Part shown: positions 26,258 to 35,553 of the stretch, one piece after another
How positions within the stretch are numbered: the stretch's first letter is position 1
Layout of the letters: each line of letters begins with the position of its first letter
Origin: Terriglobia bacterium
GTDB taxonomy: Bacteria > Acidobacteriota > Terriglobia > Terriglobales > Acidobacteriaceae
Assembly (NCBI GenBank): GCA_020073215.1
Contig: JAIQFO010000023.1
Location: 1-64,000 of the forward strand
Direction: 5' to 3'
Length of the DNA stretch: 64,000 nt
Program-made: the position numbers and the translations under genes
The notes under the pieces: model-generated
Told to the model about the DNA's origin: nothing
The model's database searches: none
What the model saw: the letters and a program-made list of their open reading frames with translations, nothing else

Positions 26258-28867
26258 ATGCCACAGGAAGACAAACCGATCCCCACCGCGCGCCCCGAGC
26301 GTATCGATGAGCGCTACGATGCGCAGCGCATTGAACAGAAGTGGACTGAACGCTGGCAGAGCGATCCGTCGCTGTATGCCGCCGAGGCGCACTCGACCAA
26401 GCCGAAGTTCTACGTGTTGGAGATGCTTCCCTACCCGTCCGGCGCGCTGCACATGGGACACGTGCGCAATTACTCCATCGGCGACGCGCTGGCTCGCTAC
26501 ATGTGGATGAACGGCTATAACGTGCTCCATCCCATGGGCTGGGATTCTTTCGGATTGCCGGCCGAGAATGCCGCGATCAAGAACAACACTCCGCCTCGCA
26601 AATGGACTCTTGCCAATATCGCCGCCATGAAGGTCCAGATGAAGCGCCTGGGGTTCGCGTATGACTGGTCGCGCGAAGTTACGACCTGTCTGCCGGAGTA
26701 CTACCGCTGGAACCAGTGGTTCTTCCTGAAGCTTTACGAGTTGGGACTCGCTTATCGCAAGAATAGCAAAGTGAACTGGTGTCCGGTGTGCTGCACGGTG
26801 CTGGCCAACGAACAGGTTGTAAATGGGATGTGCTGGCGGCATGAGGACACTCCGGTTGAACAGCGTGAACTGGAGCAGTGGTTTTTGCGGATCACGAAAT
26901 ACGCCGACGAGCTACTGCGCGATCTGGAAAAACTGCCGGGGTGGCCGGAAAAAGTCCGCATCATGCAGCAGAACTGGATCGGGCGCAGTGAAGGCACGCT
27001 GGTGGATTTCGATCTGGGTGGAACCGTGGGCCCGGCGGGTTCGACGATCACCGTGTTCACCACGCGCGTGGATACGATCTATGGCGCGACCTCGGTGCAG
27101 TTGGCGCCGGAGCATCCGATTGTGGCGGATATCGCCGCCCGCAATCCCGATTTGCGGGGCAAAGTCGACCAACTGATCGCCGAACAACGCCGGGCGAAAG
27201 AAGCGGGCGACATCGGCGCCATCGAAAAGCACGGCATCTTCACCGGACGGTATGCCAAGAATCCGTACAACGGAGAAGCGTTGCCGGTGTGGGTGGCGAA
27301 CTACATCCTGATGGACTACGGCACCGGCGCCATCATGAGCGTTCCGGCGCACGATGAGCGTGATTATGAATTCGCCCAGAAGTACAAGCTGGAGATCCGG
27401 CTGGTCATTCTGCCGCAATCGAGCGATCCGGAAGAAACCATGGTGGAACCCCCGCTGCCCTTTACGACCAAAGACGGAATCGTGGTGAATTCGGGCGAGT
27501 TCAACGGGCTGAGCTGCGAGGACGCAATGAAGAAGATGTCGGCGCGCGCCGAAGAAAAAGGCTTTGGCAAGGCGACCGTCACCTTCCGAATCAAAGATTG
27601 GGGCATCTCGCGGCAACGTTACTGGGGCACGCCCATTCCCATCGTGTACTGCGAGAAAGACGGCGTCGTGCCGGTCGCGGAAAAGGATCTGCCCGTGATT
27701 TTGCCCGACAATGTGCCCATCACGCTGGCCGGCGGATCGCCTTTAGCGAGCGTGCCGGAGTTTCTGAACACCACCTGTCCGAAATGTGGCGGCCCGGCGC
27801 GGCGCGAGACCGACACCATGGATACGTTCGTCGATTCGTCGTGGTACTTCTACCGCTACGCCGACGCGCGGAATGACAAGGCGCCGTTCGACAGCGAAAA
27901 GATCGCGTACTGGTTCGGAAAGGATGGCATTGATCAGTACATTGGCGGCGTCGAACATGCCATTCTCCACCTTATTTATTCGCGCTTCTGGACCAAGTTC
28001 ATGCGTGACATGGGCCTGGTGAAAAACGACGAGCCGGTTGCGCGCTTATTCACCCAAGGGATGGTGATCAAAGACGGCGCCAAAATGTCGAAGAATCTGG
28101 GAAACGTAGTGTCGCCGGATGAAATGGTGGCGCGCTACGGGGCCGATGCAGCCCGCCTGTACAGCTTGTTCGCGGCGCCTCCCGATCGCGACCTTGACTG
28201 GCAGGATTCAGGGATTGAAGGCATTCAGCGGTTCCTCGGGCGCGTGTACCGGTTCTATCTGCGGAATCCCCCTGTAGAGACGCGGCTCGCCGCGTCTCCG
28301 GCGGCGGAGACTACAAGGCAGGCGGAGACGGGCCAAGCCCCGTCTCTACAGCCGTTATCGCCCCCAGCGCGCGCCCTCCAGCGCAAACTGCACCAGACCA
28401 TCCAGCGCGTGAGCCACGACTTCCAGGGCCGGTGGCACTTCAACACTTGCATCGCGGCCATCATGGGACTGGTGAATGAGATGTATGCAGCCGAGGATGC
28501 CATTGCTGCCGGGCAGGTCCCCGCATCGCTGATCGCCAACGTGCAGCGCAACATCGCACTGCTGCTGGCCCCGATGGCGCCTTATCTGGCGCATGAATTG
28601 TGGGAGATGGCTGGCGAGACGTGCAATCTGCTGAAGGCTCCCTGGCCGAAATTTGACCCGGCGCTGGCGGCGGAAGAGGAGATCGAGATTCCCGTGCAGG
28701 TCAATGGCAAGCTGCGGAGCGTGGTGGTTGTGCCGGCGAGTGCGACCGAGGACCAAATCAAGCAGGCCGCGCTGGCGAACGAAAAAGTAAAAGGGGCGAT
28801 CGCTGGCAAGCAGGTGGTAAAGGTGATCGTCGTGCCGAAAAAACTCGTGAATATCGTTGTCCGATAG
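26258..28867 (+). CDS. leuS: Leucyl-tRNA synthetase
   Basis: The 869-residue class I synthetase charges tRNA-Leu. It has the HIGH region [17 protein letters not shown], the CP1 editing domain ([19 protein letters not shown]), the KMSKS loop [12 protein letters not shown] and the C-terminal anticodon and tRNA-binding parts ([20 protein letters not shown]). At about residues 672-698, between the catalytic core and the anticodon domain, an 80-bp palindromic repeat is inserted in frame and encodes [20 protein letters not shown]. The rest looks normal. Confidence 0.97.
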   Translation: MPQEDKPIPTARPERIDERYDAQRIEQKWTERWQSDPSLYAAEAHSTKPKFYVLEMLPYPSGALHMGHVRNYSIGDALARYMWMNGYNVLHPMGWDSFGLPAENAAIKNNTPPRKWTLANIAAMKVQMKRLGFAYDWSREVTTCLPEYYRWNQWFFLKLYELGLAYRKNSKVNWCPVCCTVLANEQVVNGMCWRHEDTPVEQRELEQWFLRITKYADELLRDLEKLPGWPEKVRIMQQNWIGRSEGTLVDFDLGGTVGPAGSTITVFTTRVDTIYGATSVQLAPEHPIVADIAARNPDLRGKVDQLIAEQRRAKEAGDIGAIEKHGIFTGRYAKNPYNGEALPVWVANYILMDYGTGAIMSVPAHDERDYEFAQKYKLEIRLVILPQSSDPEETMVEPPLPFTTKDGIVVNSGEFNGLSCEDAMKKMSARAEEKGFGKATVTFRIKDWGISRQRYWGTPIPIVYCEKDGVVPVAEKDLPVILPDNVPITLAGGSPLASVPEFLNTTCPKCGGPARRETDTMDTFVDSSWYFYRYADARNDKAPFDSEKIAYWFGKDGIDQYIGGVEHAILHLIYSRFWTKFMRDMGLVKNDEPVARLFTQGMVIKDGAKMSKNLGNVVSPDEMVARYGADAARLYSLFAAPPDRDLDWQDSGIEGIQRFLGRVYRFYLRNPPVETRLAASPAAETTRQAETGQAPSLQPLSPPARALQRKLHQTIQRVSHDFQGRWHFNTCIAAIMGLVNEMYAAEDAIAAGQVPASLIANVQRNIALLLAPMAPYLAHELWEMAGETCNLLKAPWPKFDPALAAEEEIEIPVQVNGKLRSVVVVPASATEDQIKQAALANEKVKGAIAGKQVVKVIVVPKKLVNIVVR
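28272..28351. repeat. 80-bp in-frame double-REP element inside leuS
   Basis: The element begins CTGTAGAGACG and ends with the exact complement CGTCTCTACAG. Inside are two hairpins, GACGCGGC/GCCGCGTC and GACGGG/CCCGTC, facing each other, as in BIME-type REP pairs. The reading frame stays open throughout. The same CTGTAGAGACG end is seen at 38426. Confidence 0.8.
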
Positions 28868-29036
28868 ACATGACCGCTGTTCTGGCAAACAGACCTATCC
28901 CGCCCTGGCAAAGGAGTATGTACCTGACGCGTACGAGGTCAATCTCCTGACTTAGTTCGCTGTGGCTTGTTGTAACTATTTACAAGCCATCGGGGTGCGC
29001 TTACATTGGACAGTCCGGCCTCACGGAGAAGTGTCT

Positions 29037-29954
29037 ATGATCCCCTCGATCAAACATCGCCTTGCGTCGCTGCTGTTCTTGGCTTTGGCGGTCACCAGTG
29101 CCCTGGCACAAGAAAAGGTTACGGCGGATGACATACTCCAGCGTCACCTGGATTCGATTGGAACCTCGACAGTCCGGACCGCCGCCAAGACCCGCGTGGT
29201 AGAAGCGAAGGCCTCGTACCGGGTGCTATTGGGTGGCACCCCGGTGCAATACGATGGCAAAGCCGTCATGGTGTCTGGTGGTAACAAGCTGCACATGCTG
29301 CTGAAGATCAATGCTCCGCAATACACGGGCGAGCGGTTCATCCGAGACGGTGACAAGACCAGCGTCGAGGCGACCTATGCCAATAAGACTCGATCGGAGT
29401 TGGGAACGCTGTTGCAAGCGGACGACACTCCGATTCGCGAGGGTCTGATCGGCGGAGTTCTTAACACGGCTTGGCCTCTGTTCGATTTGGGCTCTCACAA
29501 AGGGAAGATCCAATACCAGGGCTTGAAGAGAATCGACGGGACCGACTTGCACGTAGTCCGGTATCAGCCCGGTAAAAACACTGGGTTCGAGATTACGTTG
29601 TATTTCGACCCGCAAACGCTTCGTCACGTACGAACTGTTTATCTGGAAGACCGAGCAACGGGAATCACGACAAGTCCCTTCAGAGACACCGTCGCACCGC
29701 CTTCAAGAAGAAATCCGGAGCGACTGAACGGTCCCGACGCAAGGAGTGCCAGGTTGGGGCCGACATGGTGGAGAATCGAAGAGCAATTCGGCAACTTCAT
29801 GACTATCGATGGGTTGACGCTGCCCACGCATTACGATCTACGCTTCCAACGGCAACTGCCCAGTAGGTCGATCCAGACGATCGAATGGGATGTCACAACC
29901 ACCCGCGTGCTGAGCAACGTTTCGGTTGACTCTCGCAACTTCCAGATCCACTGA
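29037..29954 (+). CDS. Secreted protein of unknown function, paralogue A
   Basis: This 305-residue protein has a signal peptide (LASLLFLALAVTSALAQ), then TADDILQRHLDSIGTSTVRT and a beta-rich body with RVLLGGTPVQYDGKAVMVSG. The general pattern resembles periplasmic outer-membrane-lipoprotein-sorting-like folds, but I cannot name the family. The start at 29037 follows a GGAG. The next gene encodes a close relative, and both end in SVD[SA]RNFQIH. A spacer of about 35 residues differs between the two. Confidence 0.7.
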   Translation: MIPSIKHRLASLLFLALAVTSALAQEKVTADDILQRHLDSIGTSTVRTAAKTRVVEAKASYRVLLGGTPVQYDGKAVMVSGGNKLHMLLKINAPQYTGERFIRDGDKTSVEATYANKTRSELGTLLQADDTPIREGLIGGVLNTAWPLFDLGSHKGKIQYQGLKRIDGTDLHVVRYQPGKNTGFEITLYFDPQTLRHVRTVYLEDRATGITTSPFRDTVAPPSRRNPERLNGPDARSARLGPTWWRIEEQFGNFMTIDGLTLPTHYDLRFQRQLPSRSIQTIEWDVTTTRVLSNVSVDSRNFQIH

Positions 29955-30102
29955 ATGCGGCTGAATATAGACTGCCGCAATTGACCCGCGTTACTACGCC
30001 CCCTATCTGGCCGTTCTGGTCAGTTCTTAATTTTCATTTACACGCACGTGCGGCGCGAGTACATTGCAGTGTTCGGCCGGTGTCCGGCAGGAAGGAGTGG
30101 AC

Positions 30103-30975
30103 ATGCTCAACCAAATTAAGCCGCGGGCTGCAGTAATCCTGTTCTTATTCTTTGGAGCCAGCATTGCATGCGCTAAAGAGAACCCCACGGCGGACGAAAT
30201 ACTCCAACGACATCTGGACTCCATTGGGCCGGCATCGATCCGAGTTGCAGCCAAGTCGCGCGTCGTGGAAGGGACCGCGTCGTATCGGGTTTTGGTAGGT
30301 GGTTCGGGACGCATCGATGGCAAAGCGGTGCTTGTTTCAGAAGGACGAAGACTTCATATGCTCCTGAAGATTAACGCGCAGTACACCGGGGAGCAGTTCA
30401 TTTGTGACGGCGACAAAACCAGTGTGGCGGGCACTTACCTGGACAAATCTCGCTCAGAGTTCGGCGAGTTTCTACGCTCCGAAGATGTCCCACTTCGCGA
30501 GGGTCTGCTGGGCGGCGAACTGTCGACCGCATGGCCCCTCCTTGACCTGGCTTCCCGCAAAGGAAAGCTCCGCTACCAGGGATTGAAAACGGTGGATGGC
30601 GTCGATCTTTACGCAGTTACCTACCAGCCGAAGAAGAACACTGACCTGGAGATTACGCTTCTGTTTGAACCACAAACGTTTCATCACGTCGGCACTATTT
30701 ATGCGGTCAGTGTGCACGCGGGGCTCGGCATGTCTGACTCAGGCGAAGGAGCTTCTGAAATAGAAAGCGCACGACAGAACCAGACGCGATACCGAATCGA
30801 AGAAAAGTTTGGCGACTTCAAGACCGCGGACGGATTAACTCTCCCTAACCACTACGATCTCCGCTTCCAGCAGGAGCTCCAGAATGGTTTCACAAAACAG
30901 GTAGAGTGGGAGGTCAATGTCACTCGCGTCTTAAACAACATTTCGGTTGACGCAAGGAATTTCCAGATTCACTAG
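30103..30975 (+). CDS. Secreted protein of unknown function, paralogue B
   Basis: The 290-residue product has a signal sequence (AAVILFLFFGASIACA) with a Cys at the cleavage region that could be a lipid anchor. It shares TADEILQRHLDSIGPASIRV, GDKTSVAGTYLDKSRSEFGE and NHYDLRFQQEL with the preceding protein along its whole length. AAGGAG stands 5 bp before the ATG. The upstream regions of both genes share a TACATTG-CAGT element, so the duplication probably included the promoter. Confidence 0.7.
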   Translation: MLNQIKPRAAVILFLFFGASIACAKENPTADEILQRHLDSIGPASIRVAAKSRVVEGTASYRVLVGGSGRIDGKAVLVSEGRRLHMLLKINAQYTGEQFICDGDKTSVAGTYLDKSRSEFGEFLRSEDVPLREGLLGGELSTAWPLLDLASRKGKLRYQGLKTVDGVDLYAVTYQPKKNTDLEITLLFEPQTFHHVGTIYAVSVHAGLGMSDSGEGASEIESARQNQTRYRIEEKFGDFKTADGLTLPNHYDLRFQQELQNGFTKQVEWEVNVTRVLNNISVDARNFQIH

Positions 30976-31063
30976 ATCCCCCGAAGAGATGAGGCTCGGA
31001 AGCCAGTAGCGGTCTTCCCTGCTCCAGCTTTACACTAGCGCATCGAATCTGAGACACTCATCC

Positions 31064-32629
31064 GTGGAAACCCAATCCATCGTAGTCCTCGACTTCGGAG
31101 CGCAATATTCGCAGCTGATTGCGCGCCGCATCCGTGAACAGAAAATCTTTTCGGTGGTGCTGCCGTTCAACGCCAGCCTGGAAGAAATTCGCAGCTATTC
31201 TCCTGTGGGGATCATTCTGTCGGGCGGCCCGTCGTCCGTATACGACAAAGGCGCGCCCCATGCCGACAAGAGCGTCTTCGAACTTGGCATTCCCGTGCTC
31301 GGCATCTGTTATGGATTGCAGTTCATGGTCTATGCGCTTGGGGGAAAAGTGCGCCCGGCCGCGAAACGCGAGTATGGCCACGCCAAAGTGGAGATTCAGG
31401 AATCGGACTCGCAACTTTTTCAGGGCCTGCCTCATCTGCTCGCGGTCTGGATGTCGCATGGCGACTCGGCTGAAGAATTGCCTCCAGGGTTCCGGCTGAC
31501 GGCGAAAACTCCCAATGCGGTTGCGGCAATCGAAAATGCTGAGAGAAAGATGTGGGCGGTGCAGTTTCATCCCGAGGTGCACCACACGCCGCTCGGCAAG
31601 GACATTCTGCGCAACTTCGCGTTGAACATCTGTGGAGCGAAACCATCCTGGACGCCGCAACATTTTATCGATGCGACCGTGGCCCAGGTGAAACAGCAGG
31701 TCGGCAAGGGACGCGCGATCTGTGCTCTTTCCGGCGGAGTGGATTCTTCGGTCGCGGCGGTACTGGTGGATCGCGCGATGCGGGATGGGTCGGATAAATC
31801 GCGCCTGACCTGCGTCTTCGTCAACAACGGCGTGCTGCGCAAAAACGAATTCGAGAAAGTTCAGAAAAATCTGCGCGACCATCTCGGTCTGCACGTGGTT
31901 GCGGTCGATGCCACCGATCGCTTCATGAAGAAACTGGCGGGAGTGAGCGATCCGGAGAAGAAGCGCAAGATCATCGGCAAAGAGTTCATTGCTGTCTTCG
32001 ACCAGGAAGCACGCCGCATTAAAAAGAAGGAAGGCAACGTTAAGTGGCTGGTGCAGGGGACCCTCTATCCCGACGTCATCGAATCCCGCTCCGTGCGCGG
32101 GCCGTCAGAGGTCATCAAGTCGCATCACAACGTAGGCGGACTGCCCGCGAAGATGAAGCTCAAGCTGATCGAGCCGCTCAAAGACCTCTTCAAAGATGAA
32201 GTCCGCCGCATAGGCCGCGATCTCGGCATGCCCGAAGACATTCTGCAGCGCCAGCCTTTCCCCGGACCGGGACTGGCCGTTAGGATTTTGGGCGAAGTAA
32301 CAAAAGACCGCGCCGATCTGCTGCGCGAGTGCGATGAGATTGTGGTGGGCGAGATCAAGAAAGCTGGGCTGTATCAGAAAATCTGGCAGTCGTTCGCCGT
32401 GCTCCTGCCGGTGATGTCGGTAGGAGTGATGGGGGATCAGAGGACTTACGCTTACACCTGCGCTGTCCGCGCCGTGCATTCCGAAGACGGCATGACGGCT
32501 GACTGGGTTCCGCTGCCGTACGAGGTGCTCAAAACCATTTCTAATCGGATTGTGAATGAAGTCCGCGGGGTGAACCGGGTGGTGTATGACATTACTTCGA
32601 AGCCTCCGGGGACGATTGAGTGGGAATGA
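31064..32629 (+). CDS. guaA: GMP synthase (glutamine-hydrolysing)
   Basis: The 521-residue enzyme converts XMP to GMP using ATP and glutamine. The amidotransferase domain has the catalytic Cys in GICYGLQFM and the His-Glu in QFHPEVHHT. The ATP-pyrophosphatase domain has [14 protein letters not shown]. The C-terminal dimerisation domain ends with [16 protein letters not shown], as usual. The start codon is GTG. Confidence 0.97.
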   Translation: METQSIVVLDFGAQYSQLIARRIREQKIFSVVLPFNASLEEIRSYSPVGIILSGGPSSVYDKGAPHADKSVFELGIPVLGICYGLQFMVYALGGKVRPAAKREYGHAKVEIQESDSQLFQGLPHLLAVWMSHGDSAEELPPGFRLTAKTPNAVAAIENAERKMWAVQFHPEVHHTPLGKDILRNFALNICGAKPSWTPQHFIDATVAQVKQQVGKGRAICALSGGVDSSVAAVLVDRAMRDGSDKSRLTCVFVNNGVLRKNEFEKVQKNLRDHLGLHVVAVDATDRFMKKLAGVSDPEKKRKIIGKEFIAVFDQEARRIKKKEGNVKWLVQGTLYPDVIESRSVRGPSEVIKSHHNVGGLPAKMKLKLIEPLKDLFKDEVRRIGRDLGMPEDILQRQPFPGPGLAVRILGEVTKDRADLLRECDEIVVGEIKKAGLYQKIWQSFAVLLPVMSVGVMGDQRTYAYTCAVRAVHSEDGMTADWVPLPYEVLKTISNRIVNEVRGVNRVVYDITSKPPGTIEWE

Positions 32630-32650
32630 AGAGGCGGGTCGCAGGTGTCA

Positions 32651-33208
32651 ATGGAATCACACGAGGTCGTAACTGACATCGCTATGGGGTTATCCGCTCT
32701 TGATGCCGCGGGAAGCAGATTCCGCGAGTTTCAGCCCGGAGTGGGACTGTTTGGCGAACCCCAACTCGTTAAGCAGATCGCGGCTTATCTCAATACTTTA
32801 ACGACGTACGGGGGACTTGTGCGGACAAAGAGATGTCCCGACTTACTAGTCCCCAACGAATGGGCAATTGAGGCCAAAATCGCAAGGCCGTTCGAAGACA
32901 ACGGCAAAGAAGCGGAGAACTGGTCGGTAAATCTCCTGCACCCTTATCGAGGCAATACAAGCTCAATCGGTGACTGCTACAAGCTCCTAGGTTTGACTAC
33001 GCCTGAGCGAAAAGCGGTGCTCGTCGTGGGATACGAGCACGCGCCTGCGAAAATCGACCTCACTCCGCTCGTGAAATCTTTTGAGGCCATCGCAACGTGC
33101 GTCGCAGACATGAGACTTGGCCCAAGAATCGAAAAGTGTTGTGAGGGACTGATTCATCCTGTTCATCAGACCGCCCGATTGTTCGCTTGGGAGGTACTGC
33201 CGACGTGA
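32651..33208 (+). CDS. Hypothetical protein with a PD-(D/E)XK-like motif
   Basis: This protein has about 185 residues and no recognised family. CPDLLVPNEWAIEAKIARPF reads as PD, nine residues, then EAK, the layout of a PD-(D/E)XK nuclease active site. The rest alternates helices and strands and ends in LFAWEVLPT. It follows guaA by about 20 bp. A GTG two codons upstream is an alternative start. Codon use is less GC-biased than guaA, suggesting an acquired gene. Nuclease function is a hypothesis. Confidence 0.55.
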   Translation: MESHEVVTDIAMGLSALDAAGSRFREFQPGVGLFGEPQLVKQIAAYLNTLTTYGGLVRTKRCPDLLVPNEWAIEAKIARPFEDNGKEAENWSVNLLHPYRGNTSSIGDCYKLLGLTTPERKAVLVVGYEHAPAKIDLTPLVKSFEAIATCVADMRLGPRIEKCCEGLIHPVHQTARLFAWEVLPT

Positions 33209-33220
33209 ACAGGAAACGAA

Positions 33221-33261
33221 GCCGGGTGTCCCACTCATCGCGCACGCTGCGATGAGTGGGA
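33221..33261. repeat. GCCGGGTG-foot hairpin, copy 2
   Basis: GCCGGGTG at 33221-33228 is followed by TCCCACTCATCGC and GCGATGAGTGGGA, a 13-bp perfect stem around a short loop. It has the same foot but different stem bases from the hairpin at 14103-14145. It may end transcription of the guaA side and of the converging vapC. Confidence 0.7.
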
Positions 33262-33273
33262 TTCCACCGCATT

Positions 33274-33669
33274 TCACGCATGTACCACCTGCAGCCCCAA
33301 CGCCCTCTCGAACGGCTCGAAGTCCCGATCCCGATGGAGAAGTTGATTCCTGGTACGCAAACAGAATGTTGCGATCCAACAGTCCATGGTTTTTCGAACC
33401 GTGTAACCGCGCTGGCGCAGCGTGCGGTAATTCGCCGCAGCTGCGATCGCGTTTTCAGCCCCTCCCGTCGGAAATATTTCGAATGTCAGCAGTTGATCGC
33501 GTATCTGTTGAAACTCACGAGGTTCCCGGATGCCCTGTAGCACTTCGCAGAGGATCATGTCGGTGAGACCCAGTCGCTGGAGCGGCATTTCGTGGTAAAG
33601 CCACAACGTTTCCGCATTCAGAATGCCCCCGAGGTAGTCAATCCAAACCGTCGTGTCCACAATCACCAT
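33274..33669 (-). CDS. vapC: VapC-type PIN-domain toxin
   Basis: The 131-residue protein is a PIN-domain ribonuclease with the acidic Mg-binding set: the Asp in MVIVDTTVWIDYL, a Glu in DMILCEVLQGIRE, an Asp in KTMDCWIATFC and the terminal HRDRDFEPF. It begins 5 bp after vapB. The ORF track extends 18 codons into vapB, which I do not accept. Confidence 0.88.
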   Translation of the reverse strand: MVIVDTTVWIDYLGGILNAETLWLYHEMPLQRLGLTDMILCEVLQGIREPREFQQIRDQLLTFEIFPTGGAENAIAAAANYRTLRQRGYTVRKTMDCWIATFCLRTRNQLLHRDRDFEPFERALGLQVVHA

Positions 33670-33674
33670 TCGAG

Positions 33675-33878
33675 TCACTCGGTGTTGCGGCCGCGACGAG
33701 ACTCCTCGAGATTTCCTTCCCATTTCACTTTGCCTCGAAACCGCCTCATACCAACCTGTGAGCGCGTCTGGATGAGCAAACGAAGGGCGGTCTCCACTGT
33801 GGCCTTCTTCGTATCAGCCCCACCGGCTCGCATGGCTTGCCGCATCAAGCTGTCGTCAATGTCAATATTGGTCCGCAT
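33675..33878 (-). CDS. vapB: VapB-type ribbon-helix-helix antitoxin
   Basis: The 67-residue protein begins MRTNIDIDDSLMRQAMRAGG, the typical ribbon-helix-helix start of VapB antitoxins, followed by TKKATVETALRLLI. The C-terminal part, RRFRGKVKWEGNLEE, should wrap the toxin. A GGAGGA site stands upstream. It is the first gene of the pair. Confidence 0.88.
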   Translation of the reverse strand: MRTNIDIDDSLMRQAMRAGGADTKKATVETALRLLIQTRSQVGMRRFRGKVKWEGNLEESRRGRNTE

Positions 33879-33892
33879 GCGCCATCCTCCGA

Positions 33893-33925
33893 ATGTGTAA
33901 TATTCTCACATTTATGTGTATGACG
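33893..33925 (-). promoter_or_regulatory. vapBC promoter and operator candidate
   Basis: An AT-rich patch upstream of vapB contains CACATTTATGTG (33907-33918), a palindrome suited to a ribbon-helix-helix repressor, and a TATTAC box nearer the gene. Autorepression by the VapBC complex is normal for this family. The exact site is inferred. Confidence 0.45.
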
Positions 33926-33966
33926 CAAACGGCCCGGTGTCCGGGTTCGCGATTCGCCTGTCGGTC

Positions 33967-34004
33967 GCCGGGTGCTCCACATCTCGCGGTTTTCGAGACG
34001 TGGG
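33967..34004. repeat. GCCGGGTG-foot hairpin, copy 3
   Basis: GCCGGGTG (33967-33974) precedes CCACATCTCG and CGAGACGTGG, a 10-bp stem with one mismatch-like pair and a 7-base loop, followed by GCTTTTC. It shares the foot and layout of copies 1 and 2. Confidence 0.6.
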
Positions 34005-34077
34005 CTTTTCGGGGCAGGTTCGCGGAAGTTTGGCGTTGCGAGATGGCTTCGCCGCTGTCTCCTCCTGCATTGACCAG

Positions 34078-34112
34078 AAAGCAGGTCCTTCAGCTTTCGC
34101 TCAGGATGACAA
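34078..34112. repeat. Dispersed repeat GTCATCCTGAGCG, inverted copy 2
   Basis: AAAGCAGGTCCTTCAGCTTT then CGCTCAGGATGACAA is the reverse complement of the repeat at 13657-13688, with a few changes in the middle. It lies just downstream of the BNR-repeat gene. Confidence 0.65.
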
Positions 34113-34148
34113 GGTAGATTCACAGATCAATGGATTGGGAAGTTTCTA

Positions 34149-35441
34149 CTAGCGTCCGCTCGCGTGCCAGATCGATCCCGGCGACTGATAGTTCATCCCT
34201 TCGCCCCAAACCACGTGGGTGTCGCCGTGGCTGTCGATGGCGAGCGAGAAATAGTCGCCGAAGGGAAAGCGGAATCCTTCCTTACTGATGTACCTATACC
34301 CTGGCACGTAGCCTGAAACCCGAATCTCTTCTCCCCAGGTGGCTCCGCCGTTGCTCGAACTGCGGTAGTAAGTGTTCCAATACGGAGAGGTAGCAGAAGA
34401 GCCGCGCGAATCCATCCACGCGATGCGGACATCGCCCGGGTTCCCGGCCACAATCGCCGGAAATGCATGTTCCACTCCCGCCCCGGCGTCGGAGACGCTG
34501 ATGCGCGGCAGCCAGTCTTCGCCGCCATCGGTCGAGGACGAGAAATAAATTTGCTGCGGCCCCAGGGGCGTGCTGCCCGCGCTCCAAAGCGCATAAAGAG
34601 TTCCGGCGGCATCCGAGGTTAGAGCGATCTGCGCGCCGAGATAAGCCTCACCACATTCCTCGTCCTTGCAGCCCGGCGCTGCCGCGGAAACATCAAGCAG
34701 GGTAGTGCTCCACTCCTTACCCGCATCCGCCGACTTCGCAATATATAGATTCACCGAGCCGCGAGCGCCTCCCGCCTTGGAGTACGAAGCCCAGGCCAGA
34801 TACACGTCGCCCGCGGAACCGACCGTGGCCGCGCCCAGCAACGACCACCCCGGGCGGCTTTCCGTATTGACACGCGCCGGTACAAAGTTGCGCCCGCCAT
34901 CCGCCGAGGCCGCCACCCACACCTCTTCTTCATGATTGAAGGCCACGTAGACGTTCGGGCCGCGCACCGCCAGCGCCGGTTTATCCAGTTCCACATCGCT
35001 GCGGACCGCCATCGTGAACGCCCACGTCGCGCCGGAGTCGACCGACCTGGCGAGCATCACCGCTCGTTTCCCGTTCTGCAGCCAGGCCGCGTACACGGTG
35101 TGCCGGTCGGCCGGGTCCACGGCAATCTGGGCGTCAAACTGGCCCGATCCCGATTCGAGCATCACGTGCGGCGTCTGCCACGTCCTGCCATTGTCGTTGC
35201 TCGCGACCAGCAGTAGAGTCGGGATGCGGCACCCCTTGCAATTGGGCACGCGCCCGTAGTGCGGGTAAAGAACGTAGATTCGTCCCGAACCGTCGGCCGC
35301 CACGGCCGGCTCCCACTGGTCGCCGGTGGTGAGGCCGATCCGCTTCTGTCCGGAAAACTGCGGCGGCGTCGCCCAAGCCATGCTAGCCAGCGCGCACAGT
35401 ACGACCACGAATTTCAAACCGGCGGAGCGCATGGTGACCAT
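34149..35441 (-). CDS. Secreted BNR-repeat (sialidase-fold) protein
   Basis: The 430-residue protein has a signal peptide (FVVVLCALASMAWA) and at least six Asp-box motifs, including SNDNGRTW, SVDSGATW, SADGGRNF, STDGGEDW and SSNGGATW, which mark a six-bladed sialidase-type propeller. Catalytic Arg-triad residues could not be assigned, so enzyme activity is uncertain. It could equally be a binding protein. An alternative ATG lies three codons in. Confidence 0.78.
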   Translation of the reverse strand: MVTMRSAGLKFVVVLCALASMAWATPPQFSGQKRIGLTTGDQWEPAVAADGSGRIYVLYPHYGRVPNCKGCRIPTLLLVASNDNGRTWQTPHVMLESGSGQFDAQIAVDPADRHTVYAAWLQNGKRAVMLARSVDSGATWAFTMAVRSDVELDKPALAVRGPNVYVAFNHEEEVWVAASADGGRNFVPARVNTESRPGWSLLGAATVGSAGDVYLAWASYSKAGGARGSVNLYIAKSADAGKEWSTTLLDVSAAAPGCKDEECGEAYLGAQIALTSDAAGTLYALWSAGSTPLGPQQIYFSSSTDGGEDWLPRISVSDAGAGVEHAFPAIVAGNPGDVRIAWMDSRGSSATSPYWNTYYRSSSNGGATWGEEIRVSGYVPGYRYISKEGFRFPFGDYFSLAIDSHGDTHVVWGEGMNYQSPGSIWHASGR

Positions 35442-35553
35442 CGCAAACAGCTATCGCAAGCAAGTAAGGGTGGAGGGAAGAAACTGTACCCTTGATCTTG
35501 AACTTTATCCCGAAGCCAGTCGCCGGTCAACCAGGACTGCCCTAGCGCGTCCT

